In this document: in pieces, positions 1-11,385 of the stretch
Layout of the letters: each line of letters opens with the position of its first letter
Numbering within the stretch: position 1 is the first letter of the stretch
From: Neopestalotiopsis rosae
Lineage: Eukaryota > Ascomycota > Sordariomycetes > Amphisphaeriales > Sporocadaceae
Reading direction: 5' to 3'
Assembly (NCBI GenBank): GCA_023078685.1
Contig: JALGAS010000004.1
Span: forward strand, 3,348,001-3,412,000
Length of the DNA stretch: 64,000 bases
Position numbers and translations under genes: made by a program
The notes under the pieces: model-generated
The model's input: only the letters and a program-made list of their open reading frames with translations
The model's database searches: none
What the model was told of the DNA's origin: nothing

Positions 1-222
1 AGCTTTACAGTTCCCCAGATCTTCTCGAACGCATCCAGAACTCCCGGCTCCCGTCGCGCATCCCAGACGTACTTCTCGTGAGCGGCGCAGTAATTGAGAT
101 ACATGCCGGCCTTGAAGCTCTGGGGGAGATGATCCTGTGTCCAGGTTGATCGGTCGTCGAGATCGAGACCCTTGTCGAAGCTCGTGATCCACTTCAATGC
201 CTTGTTACGGCTGGGAGCCCTC
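1..222 (-). pseudogene. 5'-truncated phytanoyl-CoA dioxygenase (PhyH)-like gene, runs off the left edge
   Basis: On the minus strand an open frame from about 222 to 1 reads NKALKWITSFDKG, then SFKAGMYLNY, AAHEKYVWDARREPGV and DAFEKIWGT. That series is typical of the N-terminal third of fungal PhyH/clavaminate synthase-like Fe(II)/2-oxoglutarate oxygenases. The usual 50-70 residues before this point are missing: the sequence immediately upstream is the coding sequence of a zinc-finger regulator in another frame. An ATG lies a few codons upstream in frame (MITPMPRAP), so a short protein could still be made, but no promoter or intron supports it. The Fe ligands and C-terminus lie outside the window. 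The family call is fairly sure. Calling it a broken gene is inference from the missing start. Confidence 0.6.
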
Positions 223-1329
223 GGCATAGGCGTGATCATGACGGACTGGGGTCCAGAGCCACGGTGACCTTTGAAAGGCTTCATACCCAGAAGCATCGAT
301 CATGGTGTGGGTTCCAGTCAACTGCAGCCCTTTACTGCCAGCCTCCATCAGATTGGGGCGGTCATTCGCCTCGGGTGCCAGCTCGACCATTGGCATCTTA
401 TCAGACTTGTTTGGCAGCACCATTTCAAAGTTAAGATTACCAAAGTTTTCATCGAAATGGAAGTCGAGATTGTTCTCAAAATTGAAAGTGTCAATGGGCG
501 AGTTGAAAAAGTCCCAGCCCATTTCTGCTGTATACATACCATCTGTAGCATCTACGTGCATTTCATCTTGGCTCTCAAGCATGGACGTGAATGCCTCGTG
601 GGAGGTGTCCTCCGGTACACCTGCAGGCCGAGGCGACTTTTGCAAGTAATCATGCCCGGTATGTCGTGATGGCACAGTCGCAGTGCCGCGATCTCCTCGT
701 CCTTGCTCGGATGTGACGGGAAGGGGAGGGACCGCTGGCTCCGGCGCCCCACCGAATTCGGATCCGGACTGGCCGGCCTCTGTTCGCGAGCTTTTGGTGG
801 ACGAGCTGACTATACAAGATACACCACGTCTGATGCATCGCTGGCATGACCTGCGATTATTGCATTTCGTCTTGGATCTTATGCAAGCATCACATGCCTG
901 AATAGTTCGGTCTGAGCCACTGGCTCCTTTTCCATCATCTCCATCATGGTTGGCCAGATGTCGAGTAAGCAAGTCTCTGATTTCTGTAAATCAGCAGCAG
1001 TCCATCAAGAACATTTTACACCATGATAGGAACTAGTGAAGATTGGTAGCACACTTTCGATTGAATCTACGTCCACATAGCGAACAGCCGTATTGGCGGG
1101 CGTTCTCATCTAAGCACATACAAACTTGTTAGTCAATGTACTGAGGAGAATCGACAGAGTGACCCTTACGAGATGCTAGATGTCGCTTCAGGTAGTCGGC
1201 ACGTTCATAGTGGTTCGAACATATTGGACAGACGTGGTTGAGATTGGCCAGAGCAACAAATGCAGGACCTGACTGGCCGTTGTCTGCCTCAGGCACATCC
1301 GTCTGGCCAGCAGTGGATTGGTCGATCAT
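205..1329 (-). pseudogene. C2H2 + Zn2Cys6 transcription factor, truncated before its regulatory domain
   Basis: Three exons (1170..1329, 1055..1109, 205..976) join in frame to give 328 residues. Exon 1 begins MIDQSTAG and carries finger one (CPIC, then H-x3-H completed across intron 1). Finger two (CSLCGRRF, HLANH) is completed across intron 2. A Zn2Cys6 cluster follows (CDACIRSKTKC, CQRCIRRGVSC), then a linker with the SPWLWTP motif that in this family precedes the large fungal-specific regulatory domain. A stop at 205 comes right after that motif, so the roughly 400-residue C-terminal domain is absent, and the DNA switches directly to a PhyH-like reading frame. The DNA-binding half is intact and could still be expressed as a short protein. 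Start choice (1329) is the first Met before the fingers; upstream Mets exist. Confidence 0.7.
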
Positions 1330-1970
1330 CTCGTAGGACGAATTGCGGGAGGGCCATACGGGCAAGGAAGGAGCCAGGAGATTCGGAACACAGCGGGCTT
1401 GCCAAATCCAAGTTCTCAATGACTTGCAAAGGCCCAGACGATAGCGCAACAATGCTGACACGGGTAGACAGAAAGCTGTTGAAGTGGGCAGAGAAGTGGG
1501 CAGGACAAGTACCCAGATAACTGAGATCTCGCCGTCGCGGAATGTGTGGGCAATGACTGGTAATCATCGGGATCTCCACATTCCCCACGGGGCTCGGGGG
1601 AGTAGTGATAAAGAGGGGACTTCGGAAAGGGTGGGCAGGCGAGTTCTTTTAGGGCAAAATCGGCGCCGCGAGATACTCAATTGTCCTTAGACCCTACGCA
1701 GAGCCGTGTGTATACAGCAGTGGCGCATTCTGAGAACAATACTTCACGTTGCTGTAACAATGATGATATCCGAGATCTTGACCTAATGGCCCGTCTTTTA
1801 TACATGTGAGACAAGTAGTTGTAGAACATGACTCAAGAACTACCGGCGCCTATACCAAAGGTGATCCCAACCAAGTTTATGCCGTGATAACACAAAACAT
1901 TACACTTTGAATATCGTCAAAGGCTCTCGCTTCACAAAGTACACAATTCGTGAAGCCGACCAAATTGAGT
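1330..1970. other. Divergent intergenic region
   Basis: This lies between the minus-strand regulator and the plus-strand LigB-like gene and presumably holds both promoters. I see no conserved ORF or clear motif. Confidence 0.5.
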
Positions 1971-2954
1971 ATGCCTCAGCCAACCGGCCTCGCACCAGTT
2001 CATTTCTTCTCACATGGCTCGACAGCCATGTTAGGGGAAGAGTCAAAGTCAGCAGATTACTGGAAAGCATGCGGCGATGCTGCCGTTACTAATGGTATCA
2101 AACATGTGGTGATCATGGTGAGTTTCTTCGCCCCCCCCCCCCCCCCCCCCCCTTTTGCAAACTTCATCCTAGCCTCAGCCGTCGCGCTCACATTTGTCGT
2201 TCGCCGGACTTAAGGGGCACACTGGGCGGCAATCAACGACGAAATCCACGTCGCGACCAATCCCAAGCCCACAAAGGCCCCAATCGGCGGCGTACATCCA
2301 CGAAAATACGTTGACAATGAACTTGTGCCCGATTTACCCATGGCGGATCGCGTGATCAATACTCTACGCAGCAGCGGCTTCAACTGCAACGCCAATCCAA
2401 CCTTTCAATGGATTCACGACGTGTACCTCATCTTGATCCGCACCTTTCCCCAGGGCTGTCCTCCAACGACGATTATCAGCATGAATGCGCGTTTCGACCC
2501 TCACTATCACATCCGCGTCGGTGCCGCACTACGCTCTCTGCGCCGCGAAAAGGACGTGCTGTTCATCGGCTCCGGCGGCGCGGTGCACAACCTGTACCGC
2601 AACGTGTGGACGCCATTGTTGCGGTATGCCGACAACTTTGCCATAGAGACGCCGCCGGGAACTTGGGCGCTCGAGTTTCGGCAGGAGTTTGAGGATGCGA
2701 TCACCAAGAGCACTGGGCCGGCACTGAGACGAGCTATGGCGCTGCTCATGAAGATTCCCAAATATCGGGATGCCCATGCGACCGGCGACCACTTCATGAG
2801 TGCCATGTTTGTGGCTGGCCTGGTCGGATCATTTGAGGATATCGGGACAAGTGTGGGACTGGGAGCCGAGGACTGGGAATTGACAAACATGTGTAATTCT
2901 CAGTATACGCTTGGAAGCTGGACTCAATGCTTCGCGTCAACCGAGGTCAATTAG
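1971..2954 (+). pseudogene. Class III extradiol ring-cleavage dioxygenase (LigB/DODA-like) with apparent one-base frameshift at its splice junction
   Basis: Exon 1 (1971..2117) starts MPQPTGLAPVHFFSHG, with the metal-binding SHG motif, and ends at ATG|GTGAGT. The second part (frame of 2214..2954) reads GAHWAAINDE, VHPRKY, WIHDVY, IGSGGAVHNLYR and ends ASTEVN, matching the LigB family over its normal length (about 290 aa). The family usually catalyses extradiol opening of catechols such as DOPA with non-heme Fe(II) or Zn. The only AG before the second part is at 2213-2214, so splicing starts at 2215 and drops one base of the GGGG run needed for MGAHW. The in-frame TAA at 2211 prevents read-through. 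The gene is therefore broken by one G, or the sequence has a homopolymer error; a 22-C tract lies in the same intron. Confidence 0.7.
2131..2152 (+). repeat. Poly-C tract (22 C) inside the LigB-like intron
   Basis: An uninterrupted run of 22 cytosines. It is a likely slippage and assembly-error site, relevant to the one-base frame problem about 60 bp downstream. Confidence 0.95.
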
Positions 2955-3942
2955 TGATTTATTATGCGTATTATACGTTGATACGAAGCAAATACAAATG
3001 ACATTTCAAGATCAGGCTACGCGTATATACTTCATAAAGTTTTGAGATGTAAACGGCGTATAATTACAGTTAAAGAAAAGGATCATCACATACGACCATA
3101 GCTCTTAGAAAACTCGGCATCCCGTCCGCTCTGCCCTAGATAAACTGAGAAGCGCCGGATTAGTACTCAGATCGGTGACGGCTGGGGAATCCCCGGTGTT
3201 GTATGTTTTTGAATCTTTTTGGGGCATGTTTTGGTGGCTAGTGCAATCAGATCAAGTTGTCATGACATGAGTTGGGAGGGATACGACCGGGGAGCAGAAG
3301 CCACAGGAGCGACATGCTAAGTGACTCCAATCATGACCATGTATACATTGGTGATATTGATTCTAAAACTACTCACCAGAAGAACTTGAATCATGTGGAT
3401 TGAATAGCAATTCCTTGAACATATCAAAATCTGGTGTCAATTCGGGCTTCCTTGCCATGGTAAAACTGTGATTTTTGGACCAGTCATCTTCTAACCCAAT
3501 GCCCGATGAAATAACAACAGTAACGACCTGTACCATGCAAATTGTATTCACAAAGTACTTTTGGATCATAGAGGTTGAGAATGACAATCATTCTCCAGCT
3601 ACATTCGTTCTGATTCAAGCTTGCCAGTGACACGCCATTTGACGTGGACCCGCGGAATGAGTGGAGGCCCTCTCGGGGCATTTTCGCATTGTCCGTCGCC
3701 GTCGAATGCGCGTCATGCTGCACGACGGGAATTGAGGTGAGGGGTTCGTCATGAGCTGTCTGCTATTCGATTCTTTGTCAGGCTTTGAATCTCACCAGTG
3801 GTATCGAATGTGACATCATTGATTCACGATTTTGGTATAATATTTCCATGTTTCGGTCGGTGACAGCCCGGAGTTTCAAATCCACCCATTCGTCAGACTT
3901 AGTTTGGCCATCTGCATAACCAAATTGACTGCTGCGGCCATC
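2955..3942. other. Intergenic, no recognisable gene
   Basis: Short minus-strand ORFs occur at 3369..3587 and 3484..3723. None shows a family motif or a convincing exon structure. It contains the 3' end of the LigB-like gene and the promoter of the FAD monooxygenase. Confidence 0.5.
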
Positions 3943-5512
3943 ATGACAACAAATGAGGAGATGGGTCCACTCAAGGTCCTTATTGTAGGAGCAGGAATAG
4001 GAGGGCTCTCTGCAGCAATAGCATTGCGACAAGCGGGTCATCCAGTAGAAGTCAGTCACCCTCAAAGAGTTTGTTCTCACAGATTACTTAACATGAACAA
4101 CAGATTTTCGAGTCGAGGCGCTTTGCGGCAGAAGTTGGGGCAGCTATTCATCTTCAACCCAACGTGGTTGCTTTGTTGCGCAGATTTGGGATGAGACCAG
4201 AACAACATGGAGCTAATAATGCAGAATGGGTTTCGGTATTCAACCCGCAGGGAGAGGTTATCAGCCAGAGATCGATAGCTGATCTGGAAAGCAAATACAC
4301 ATACGTGAGTCGCATGTGTGCTGCAAGCACTACGAAATCAATCAATCAATTGCAGATCGTGCTGACTTGACCATTGCGGGAAGCCCTGGCAAATGATTCA
4401 TCGTGTTGACCTACACGATGCTCTCAAAAAGCTGGCGGTAGACGATGAAGGCCCGGGCAAACCGGTGTCCCTGCATTTACGCTGTAAGGTTGTGTCCTGT
4501 GACCCTTCCAAGCCTTCCGTCACTCTTGAGGATGGGCGCAACTTTGAGGGTGACCTGCTCATTGGAGCTGATGGCGTTCACGTGAGTACAGAACATTCGG
4601 GCCATTCTGCAAATTGCCACTAACAATGTCCAAGTCAATATTACGTTCAGTCGTCAGTGGAGAAGATATCCCTATCTCTCCCTCTGGCGGTAGCGCATTC
4701 AGGTTCCTCGTCTCGGTTGAAAAGGTCAAGGCAAACCCGATCACGGCGCACTTTGTTGAGAAACCTGGCGACTTCCAAGTTTGGGAGGGTAAACATCGCA
4801 GACTCGTCATTTACCCCTGCAGGTTCGCCAAATTACCCTTGCCAGCCAGTCAATGAATGCATGGAAAGACGACTGATATATGACTTACTGAGCAGACAGA
4901 ATACGGAACTAAACTTTGTATGCCTTCACCCAGACACGGAAAGTCAAAACAGCGTCGAAGGTAAAGTTTCATACATCATTGCCTCGCCATTCTCCAACGA
5001 ACTAACTCCTCGAATACGTAGGTTGGGACAATGCGGCAACGGTAGAACATCTTGTAAAGGTCTTCTCCGAGTTCTACGAGCCCATGAAAGAGCTCCTTTC
5101 AATGGCGGATGCCAATACGCTCAAGCTATGGCGGCTGTATGATCGCGGAGCCCTCGGAACCTGGGTCAATGGCTTTGCTGCACTGATGGGGGATGCTGCT
5201 CACCCTTTCCTCCCCCATCAAGGCCGAGGCGGAGCGCAGGCCATTGAGGACGGGGCAGCGCTGGGGGCACTCCTACCACTGGGGGCGAAGAAGGACGATA
5301 TTCCGGGCCGGCTGAAGTTGTACATGGAGGCGCGGTACGACCGAGCGACGCTTGTCCAGAACTTATCGCGACAGATGGCTTTCCAGACCAGCGAGAAGGA
5401 CAAGGTGGGAGGCTTCAGTCTCAATCCCATGGAATTTGCTGAGATTAACTTCCGTCACGATGCATTTTTGCACGCGAAAGGCATTCTTGAGAAAAACCAG
5501 AAAGGCATCTAA
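3943..5512 (+). CDS. FAD-dependent monooxygenase (salicylate hydroxylase-like)
   Basis: Six exons (3943..4050, 4104..4304, 4384..4581, 4635..4822, 4896..4960, 5022..5512) join in frame to 416 residues. The N-terminus holds the Rossmann FAD fingerprint VGAGIGGLSAA (about residues 13-23). The DG motif LIGADGVH and the GD motif LMGDAAHPFLPHQGRGG follow in the order expected of group A flavoprotein hydroxylases. Such enzymes hydroxylate, or oxidatively decarboxylate, aromatic or polyketide substrates using NAD(P)H and O2. The start is the first Met before the fingerprint. The LigB dioxygenase and P450 alongside suggest aromatic compound processing, but the substrate cannot be read from the sequence. 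Confidence 0.9.
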
Positions 5513-6783
5513 GTGAATTAACTTCCTAGGGCAGACCGATCTACTAACAATAGAATAAGATGCTGGCTAGATAAATTTAATCATGTGTTTCTTACTCCGT
5601 TTATATCCTATAATGTTGCGCGTTCTGTGCAGACTGCAAATCCGCTGGTCGAGGAGCATTTTCGTGTGAAAAGTAAATGCCGTGATATCATGATATCTGT
5701 GAAGATCTCGACATGATAGCTGGCCTAGCGTTCCCCGATATGAAATATTGTTCTAGGTGGACTTTTAATGCTAGAGGCCAAGTCGTTGACAGATATGTCC
5801 TCTTGTCCTTTACCGCGACTACCGTTCTCGTCTTCCACCGGATTCTCTCTTGTGCAGCTCTAGCGAGTGCCTGACATAGGCGACGACATTAAGGTGTGTA
5901 GGGCTGACATAGGATTGTGCACTGAGCGTGGGGTGTGCATAAGTTTGCTAACCTTAGGGGGTAGGTAGCTCATCAATCTTATCCGTCGACCGGAATAAGC
6001 ACCGCTCTTCTGAGCCGATGCTTTCCTTTGATTGGCGATTGTAGACATTTTGAACAGTTTCAAATGATGCTAATTTATAATCAAGAACATATCCATGATA
6101 TCCACCAGTGCTTACCTAGGGGCTGCTTAATTACAATGCTCGCTGTTCTCATTTGCTGCGTGCTGAGTTTACCGCATATTCTACCCCTGGCACCCCGCTT
6201 CCCAGGTTCCCCAAACCCCGCGATACCCGACCTCTAGGCCGTCCACTAGCTCCGCAGGGCTTAACGGTTTGTTTACCTGTTTCGAATTTGCGGATAGTAA
6301 AGAGATGGGAGCACTTGGAGCCACGATATGCTCTCAATTCGACGAGGAGAAGATGCATGTCAATGACGAGTCTATCGGTGATGCAATCGTGAGGGAGGGC
6401 ACCACGGACACGTCCCCTGTGCTCGCTTTGTTGTTCTTGCAGCAGAGTGGTGGCACGTGGACTCAACGATAACACGGGATAATCAGAATTAAGATTCCCA
6501 CCACGAAACGATCTCAGAGTCGCCGTAGCTAACCGACAGTGCCCTTTGTTCCGCCAACGCGGGAGCATCACCTTTCACGGCCGCAGGGAACCGAGGTGGC
6601 CATGTCATAAAGAATGAAGAAAGTAAACTATTTTGACAAGTAAAGTTATTGACTGAGACATTGCTGCGAGGTCGTAAGAAAACATTGTTGTCTTCTTTGG
6701 TGGCTGTTGCTCTCAACTTGCGCGCAATCTGGGTGAACCAAACAATACGTTGGTGATCACAGTCCGCTCGATAAACGGCCACA
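5513..6783. other. Intergenic, no recognisable gene
   Basis: About 1.27 kb with short overlapping ORFs in all frames and no family motif. It includes the 3' end of the monooxygenase and the promoter of the P450. Confidence 0.5.
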
Positions 6784-8514
6784 ATGGCCCTGCACATCGC
6801 CTCAGCCCTCCTGGGTCTCCTAGGTTTGGGCACTATATACGTGAGTCTAGAACTCCCCACCTCGTCTCGTCGTGACGTGGCTGACGAGAAAGCGTAGATT
6901 GTTGCACTCGTAGTCTATCGCCTCTACTTCCATCCTCTCGCCAAGTATCCAGGACCTTTCCTGGCCAGAATTACTGACGCATACCAACTCTACCACGCCT
7001 GGAAGGGTGACCGGCACCTGGAGTTTTGGCGCCAGCACGAGCGATACGGACGCGTCGTGCGTTTCGGACCCAACAGCGTCTCCTTCAACTCCAACACTGC
7101 TCTCAAGGAAATTTACGGCTTCAAGTCCAACGTGCGCAAGGCCGAGTTCTACGACGCATTTGTGCACCCGGCGCCCAACACCCACAACTCGCGGGACAAG
7201 GCCCTGCATGCCCGCAAGAGGCGTGTGCTCAGCCATGGCTTCAGCGACAGCGCCATGAAGGAGATGGAGCGTTACATTTTGGCCAATGTGCGCACCTTTT
7301 GCGAACAGGTCGGCCTCGGTGCGTCGAATGAGAGCAAAGGCTGGACAGTACCCAAGAACATGGCTGACTGGTGCAATTACCTGGCCATGGACATCTTGGG
7401 AGACTTGTGCTTTGGCAAGGCCTTCCACATGTTGGAGCGCCCAGACAATCGTTATGCACTTGAATTGGTTTCTTTGGCGACTACGAGACACTTGATCGTG
7501 AGTGCCAGTAATTGGATCATGTTCATGAGCTGTGAATGCTAACATGCTTGAAGTGCGGTACTCTCCCCATCGTTGGCAAGCTCGGCTTGGACAAGGTCCT
7601 GTTCCATCGAATCGCTGCCGGTCGTGCCAAATATATGGCGTACAGCAAGTCGCAGTTGACGGAACGGACAAAGCTTGGTGACGAGACAGACAGAAGAGAC
7701 TTCTTCTACTACCTGCTCCGTGCAAGAGACCCGGAAACTGGTCAGGGATTCTCGACGCCCGAATTATGGGGAGAATCAAATCTGCTGTAAGTGCTTCCAG
7801 TACCATCTCAGATATCGAAGCCAGAAATTGACTGTGCGTTGCAGAATCATTGCGGGATCCGACACGACCTCAACGGCCATGGCTGCAACACTGTTCTACC
7901 TGGTGCGCAGTCCTGCATCTCTCCAAAAGGCGACAGAAGAAATTCGTGCCAGATTCAACGACGTCGAAGAGATCCATCAAGGCCCCAGTCTGACGAGCTG
8001 CACGTACCTCCGCGCCTGCATCGACGAGGCCATGCGCATGTCTCCGTCCGTCGGCGGTATCGTCCCCCGCGAAGTGCTGCCGGGCGGCCTCGTGATTGAC
8101 GGCGAGCACATCCCCGCCGGAACCGTGGTCGGCGTGCCGCACTACACAATCCACCACAACGCTGCCTACTATCCGGACCCGTTCCTCTACAACCCAGAGC
8201 GTTGGATCGCGGGATCCAGCAAGAGCTACGGCGTGGTTGGCGAGTCGAGCGTCGAGACGGCACACAGCGCCTTTTGTCCGTTTTCCATCGGGCCCCGTGG
8301 GTGCATCGGCAAGGGACTCGCCTATATCGAAATGTCCACCACGCTGGCACGCCTCTTGTACATGTATGATCTGCGCAAGTCGGCTGGCCCCGATCCGGCC
8401 GAGGGTAACCCGAGCTACGAGTGGGGTCGACAGCGCCCGGAGGAGTTCCAGTTGATTGACCAATTCACCAGCTTGAAGGATGGACCGATGGTGGAGTTTA
8501 GGAGACGCCAATGA
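6784..8514 (+). CDS. Cytochrome P450 (benzoate 4-monooxygenase / isotrichodermin hydroxylase-like class)
   Basis: Four exons (6784..6840, 6898..7497, 7554..7786, 7845..8514) give 519 residues. An N-terminal membrane anchor runs MALHIAS to VALVVYRLYFHP and is followed by the proline-rich hinge (PLAKYPGPF). The I-helix AGSDTT, the ExxR motif EAMR, the PERW motif and the heme loop FSIGPRGCIG, with the Cys thiolate ligand, are all intact. Length and motif order fit microsomal fungal P450s near the benzoate 4-monooxygenase and trichothecene-type hydroxylase families. It is co-oriented with the FAD monooxygenase, which supports a shared oxidative role, but the substrate is unknown. Confidence 0.92.
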
Positions 8515-9594
8515 GTTAACCACGGAGGATCGTCAATGGAAAATATGGAATTTTACGCAGCGCATGTTAATCCATGACTTATGATACAATGAAAGCTCTA
8601 CATAAACGTTTGTCCCTATGCGATTGATCTGGAGCGATGTGATTAGAAGAAAGTAAAAGATATTGGCCCTCAATATTGTTCAGAAAGCATCCTTAGCCTC
8701 ACTCAATGCCTACAATTCGAGCCAGTATCCATCTCATACAGATCCGTCCATCTGGTACCGAGGAATTCTCGCCCGATTGCACGTCATAGTTTTCGACAAC
8801 ACTGTTCCACAACCACATGCGCTCGGCAACACCTTCCGAGACATGTATGTTCCTAAATGCGTCGCATGCCCCAGAATATTGGAAGCGACAATGAGAAATT
8901 CGACGCGTATATGTTTTGGAGACTCCCTGGACATTCCACGGACCGGCGCGGACCGAGCGATGGCGAGCACCCAGCCCCAAGAGCCTATGAGCTATGCGAA
9001 TTGGGGCGCACACAGCCCAGAAAGAAGCTAGCCGGACTCCAGCGTTCCCCGAGCAAATGGTCACGAGAACTCTCACATGCTTTCTTTAGCGGGCCGTATT
9101 TGGCTCTTTGTGGGGGAGGCAAGGGAGGATCTGCCGGCAAAGTGTGGGTAACGCGGGGGTGGTTAGACTTGGTAGTGGTAGAACAACGTTACACACAGTC
9201 ATGCTAATGCCACTCTGGTAGCCGCCGCTGTTGCATGAAGGCCTCGTGTTCCTTGCAGAGGGCGACGACTCGATGCTGTCATACTTGCCCCGATCGTGGC
9301 CTAGCTTGCCATGAAAACAGACATCTTATTCAATGGAGATTCTTCACTATTAGTGGAAAATTGTTGCGCTTCGGGACGATGATGGGGTCGGCCCACGTCA
9401 GTGCAGTTGCTAGCTATATCTTGGTATTCTCATCTGGTTGTACTTTAGCCGACGGTGGCATGACTTTGGAGGCCGAGCGCGTATTCCAGTGCTGATCCCA
9501 AAGAACCCCCAGGCATTGAATCAATATAAGTCGTGATTATGTCGTCCTATTCCGATTTTGTGTTGTTTGTCCAGTGCATCTGTTGTCCTTCAAA
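8515..9594. other. Intergenic, no recognisable gene
   Basis: Roughly 1.1 kb between the P450 and the GH5 gene. The overlapping ORFs (e.g. 8663..9031 plus, 8699..9076 minus) have no recognisable motifs. Confidence 0.5.
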
Positions 9595-10896
9595 ATGGCC
9601 AAATCATCGTTGAGATCGATTGTGCTTCCCTTTCTGGCGTTCAGTGCCCATCTCACGGGCACTGCGCTGGCTGCTCCCACTCAAGAGCATGATAAGCGGG
9701 CATCTTGGCCGTATGGGCCCCTCGTGACATCCGGCCGTGACATCAAAGATACCAATGGCGACACTGTCGTATACGCCGGCGCAAACTGGCCGGGCGCTGC
9801 GGACGTCATGATTCCGGAGGGCCTTCAGTTCCAGTCAATCGAGACAATTGTTTCCAAGATCAAGAGCTTGGGAATGAACTCGATACGCCTCACCTACGCC
9901 ATCGAGCTCGTCGACCAGATTTACGAAAACGACGGAGTGGATATCAGCATTGAGACGGCATTGACAAACGCCCTCGGCGCCACCAACGGCAGCACAGTCC
10001 TCCAAGAGATCCTCACCAACAACCCGTCCTTTACCGCCGATACGACAAGACTCGAAGTCTTTGACGCCATTGCTGCTGAATGTGCGACTCAAGAGATATA
10101 CATACACCTCGACAACCACATGTCAAAGGGCGAATGGTGCTGCAGCACGGATGATGGCAACGCCTGGTTTGGAGACACATACTTCTCCGTAGCCAACTGG
10201 ACGCGCGGACTTTCCTACATGGCAGACCATGCCAGCTCGTGGACTGCCCTCACCTCCATGTCGCTGCGCAATGAGCTTCGAACACCAGATGACAATTCGA
10301 CACTCGCGGACGACTCGTACAACTGGGAAGACTGGTACACGTACACCAAGGAGGGCACAGCTGCCATCAACTCGGCCAATGCCGACGTCCTCATCTTCTT
10401 GTCGGGACTGGACTTTGATACCTGGTTGACTCCCGTCGTCCAGGGTACGGCCCTGACTCCCGGTGATGGAACATTTACCTTGACCGATTTCGACGGATAC
10501 ACGGACAAGCTGGTGCTCGAACTCCACAACTACGCCAACAGCGCGACCGACTGCTCGGGCCTCCAGAGCAGTCTATTGACAGACGGATTTCAGGCATTGA
10601 ACGCTAGCGATCCAGACACGGTCAACGTGTTCCCCGTGGCGCTGACCGAGTTTGGCTTTGCGCAAGACGCGACGACCTGGGAGGGAGTCTACGCCACCTG
10701 CATTGCAAGTTTCCTCGAGGCGCAGAAGACGAGTTGGTTCATTTGGGTGCTATCTGGCAGTTACTATATCAGGAGCGGAACGCAGGACTACGATGAGACC
10801 TGGGGCCTCTTGACGCATGATTGGTCGGCTTGGAGGAGCCAGGAGTACATTGATGGTGGATTGGTCCCATTGATTGAGGGTACAGCTTCACCTTGA
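9595..10896 (+). CDS. Secreted glycoside hydrolase family 5 (cellulase-fold) enzyme
   Basis: Intronless, 433 residues from MAKSSLRS. An upstream in-frame Met at 9574 exists, but 9595 has the better context (AAAATGG) and gives a compact signal peptide ending near ALAAP, followed by a KR site typical of pro-peptide cleavage. The (beta/alpha)8 catalytic Glu pair is visible: SLRNELR (Glu about 227, acid/base) and LTEFGF (Glu about 352, nucleophile). LHNY and the C-terminal WFIWVLSG segment also fit GH5. Several N-x-S/T sites are present. It probably acts outside the cell on beta-linked glucan or mannan; the subfamily and substrate are not resolved. Confidence 0.9.
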   Translation: MAKSSLRSIVLPFLAFSAHLTGTALAAPTQEHDKRASWPYGPLVTSGRDIKDTNGDTVVYAGANWPGAADVMIPEGLQFQSIETIVSKIKSLGMNSIRLTYAIELVDQIYENDGVDISIETALTNALGATNGSTVLQEILTNNPSFTADTTRLEVFDAIAAECATQEIYIHLDNHMSKGEWCCSTDDGNAWFGDTYFSVANWTRGLSYMADHASSWTALTSMSLRNELRTPDDNSTLADDSYNWEDWYTYTKEGTAAINSANADVLIFLSGLDFDTWLTPVVQGTALTPGDGTFTLTDFDGYTDKLVLELHNYANSATDCSGLQSSLLTDGFQALNASDPDTVNVFPVALTEFGFAQDATTWEGVYATCIASFLEAQKTSWFIWVLSGSYYIRSGTQDYDETWGLLTHDWSAWRSQEYIDGGLVPLIEGTASP

Positions 10897-11385
10897 GGAA
10901 TCTGGAGATTTGATCATTGATTAGCAAGAATTGTTCCTGTAAGATTTGAACTCGAGGCCATGTTGATCCTAAGTAATGGAGAGTTGAGTTATGATAAATG
11001 AGAACGTGCCCAATTGAGGAACCAAAGCATTCACTCACTATTTCAATTATGAATGTGCTGCATAATGTATCGAGGTGAACCCACCAAAAAGCATTTCATA
11101 CGTGTGGATAGCTCTTATGTTTATGCAAACAAATGTGTAGCTTCCTACAATTATGCACCTGCAATGACTGGCTCGTGCATTGCATCGACTGTTTGGCCCC
11201 ACGTGCTACGCGCTAACGCGAGAACTGCTGGAAATAATTCACTGCTCAGAAAGCTTGCCTACGCTACTGGTGTTATGCGAAAGGCTGCAAGGCTGCATTC
11301 TTTGGCATTCAGTTTCGAAACACGACAATAAGGCGACCATCGACAAATGTGTTTGCCTGAATACGAAACATAGTCTGTTGCCATT
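10897..11385. other. Intergenic, no recognisable gene
   Basis: About 490 bp with the GH5 3' end and the promoter of the nucleoporin gene. I see nothing else. Confidence 0.5.

Noticed and set aside
2132..2213. Retained LigB intron giving a proline-rich fusion
   Set aside because: It runs into a stop at 2211 and omits most of the enzyme; the poly-C codons are non-coding in origin.
3369..3723. Minus-strand ORFs with a hydrophobic segment upstream of the FAD monooxygenase
   Set aside because: No family motif, start context or splice pattern to link them; composition is compatible with chance.
6149..6571. 140-codon minus-strand ORF between the monooxygenase and P450
   Set aside because: No recognisable domain, and overlapping ORFs in other frames of similar quality.
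7870..8523. Long minus-strand ORFs under the first P450
   Set aside because: Antisense shadows of GC-rich P450 coding sequence; no motifs, while the plus strand has a complete P450.
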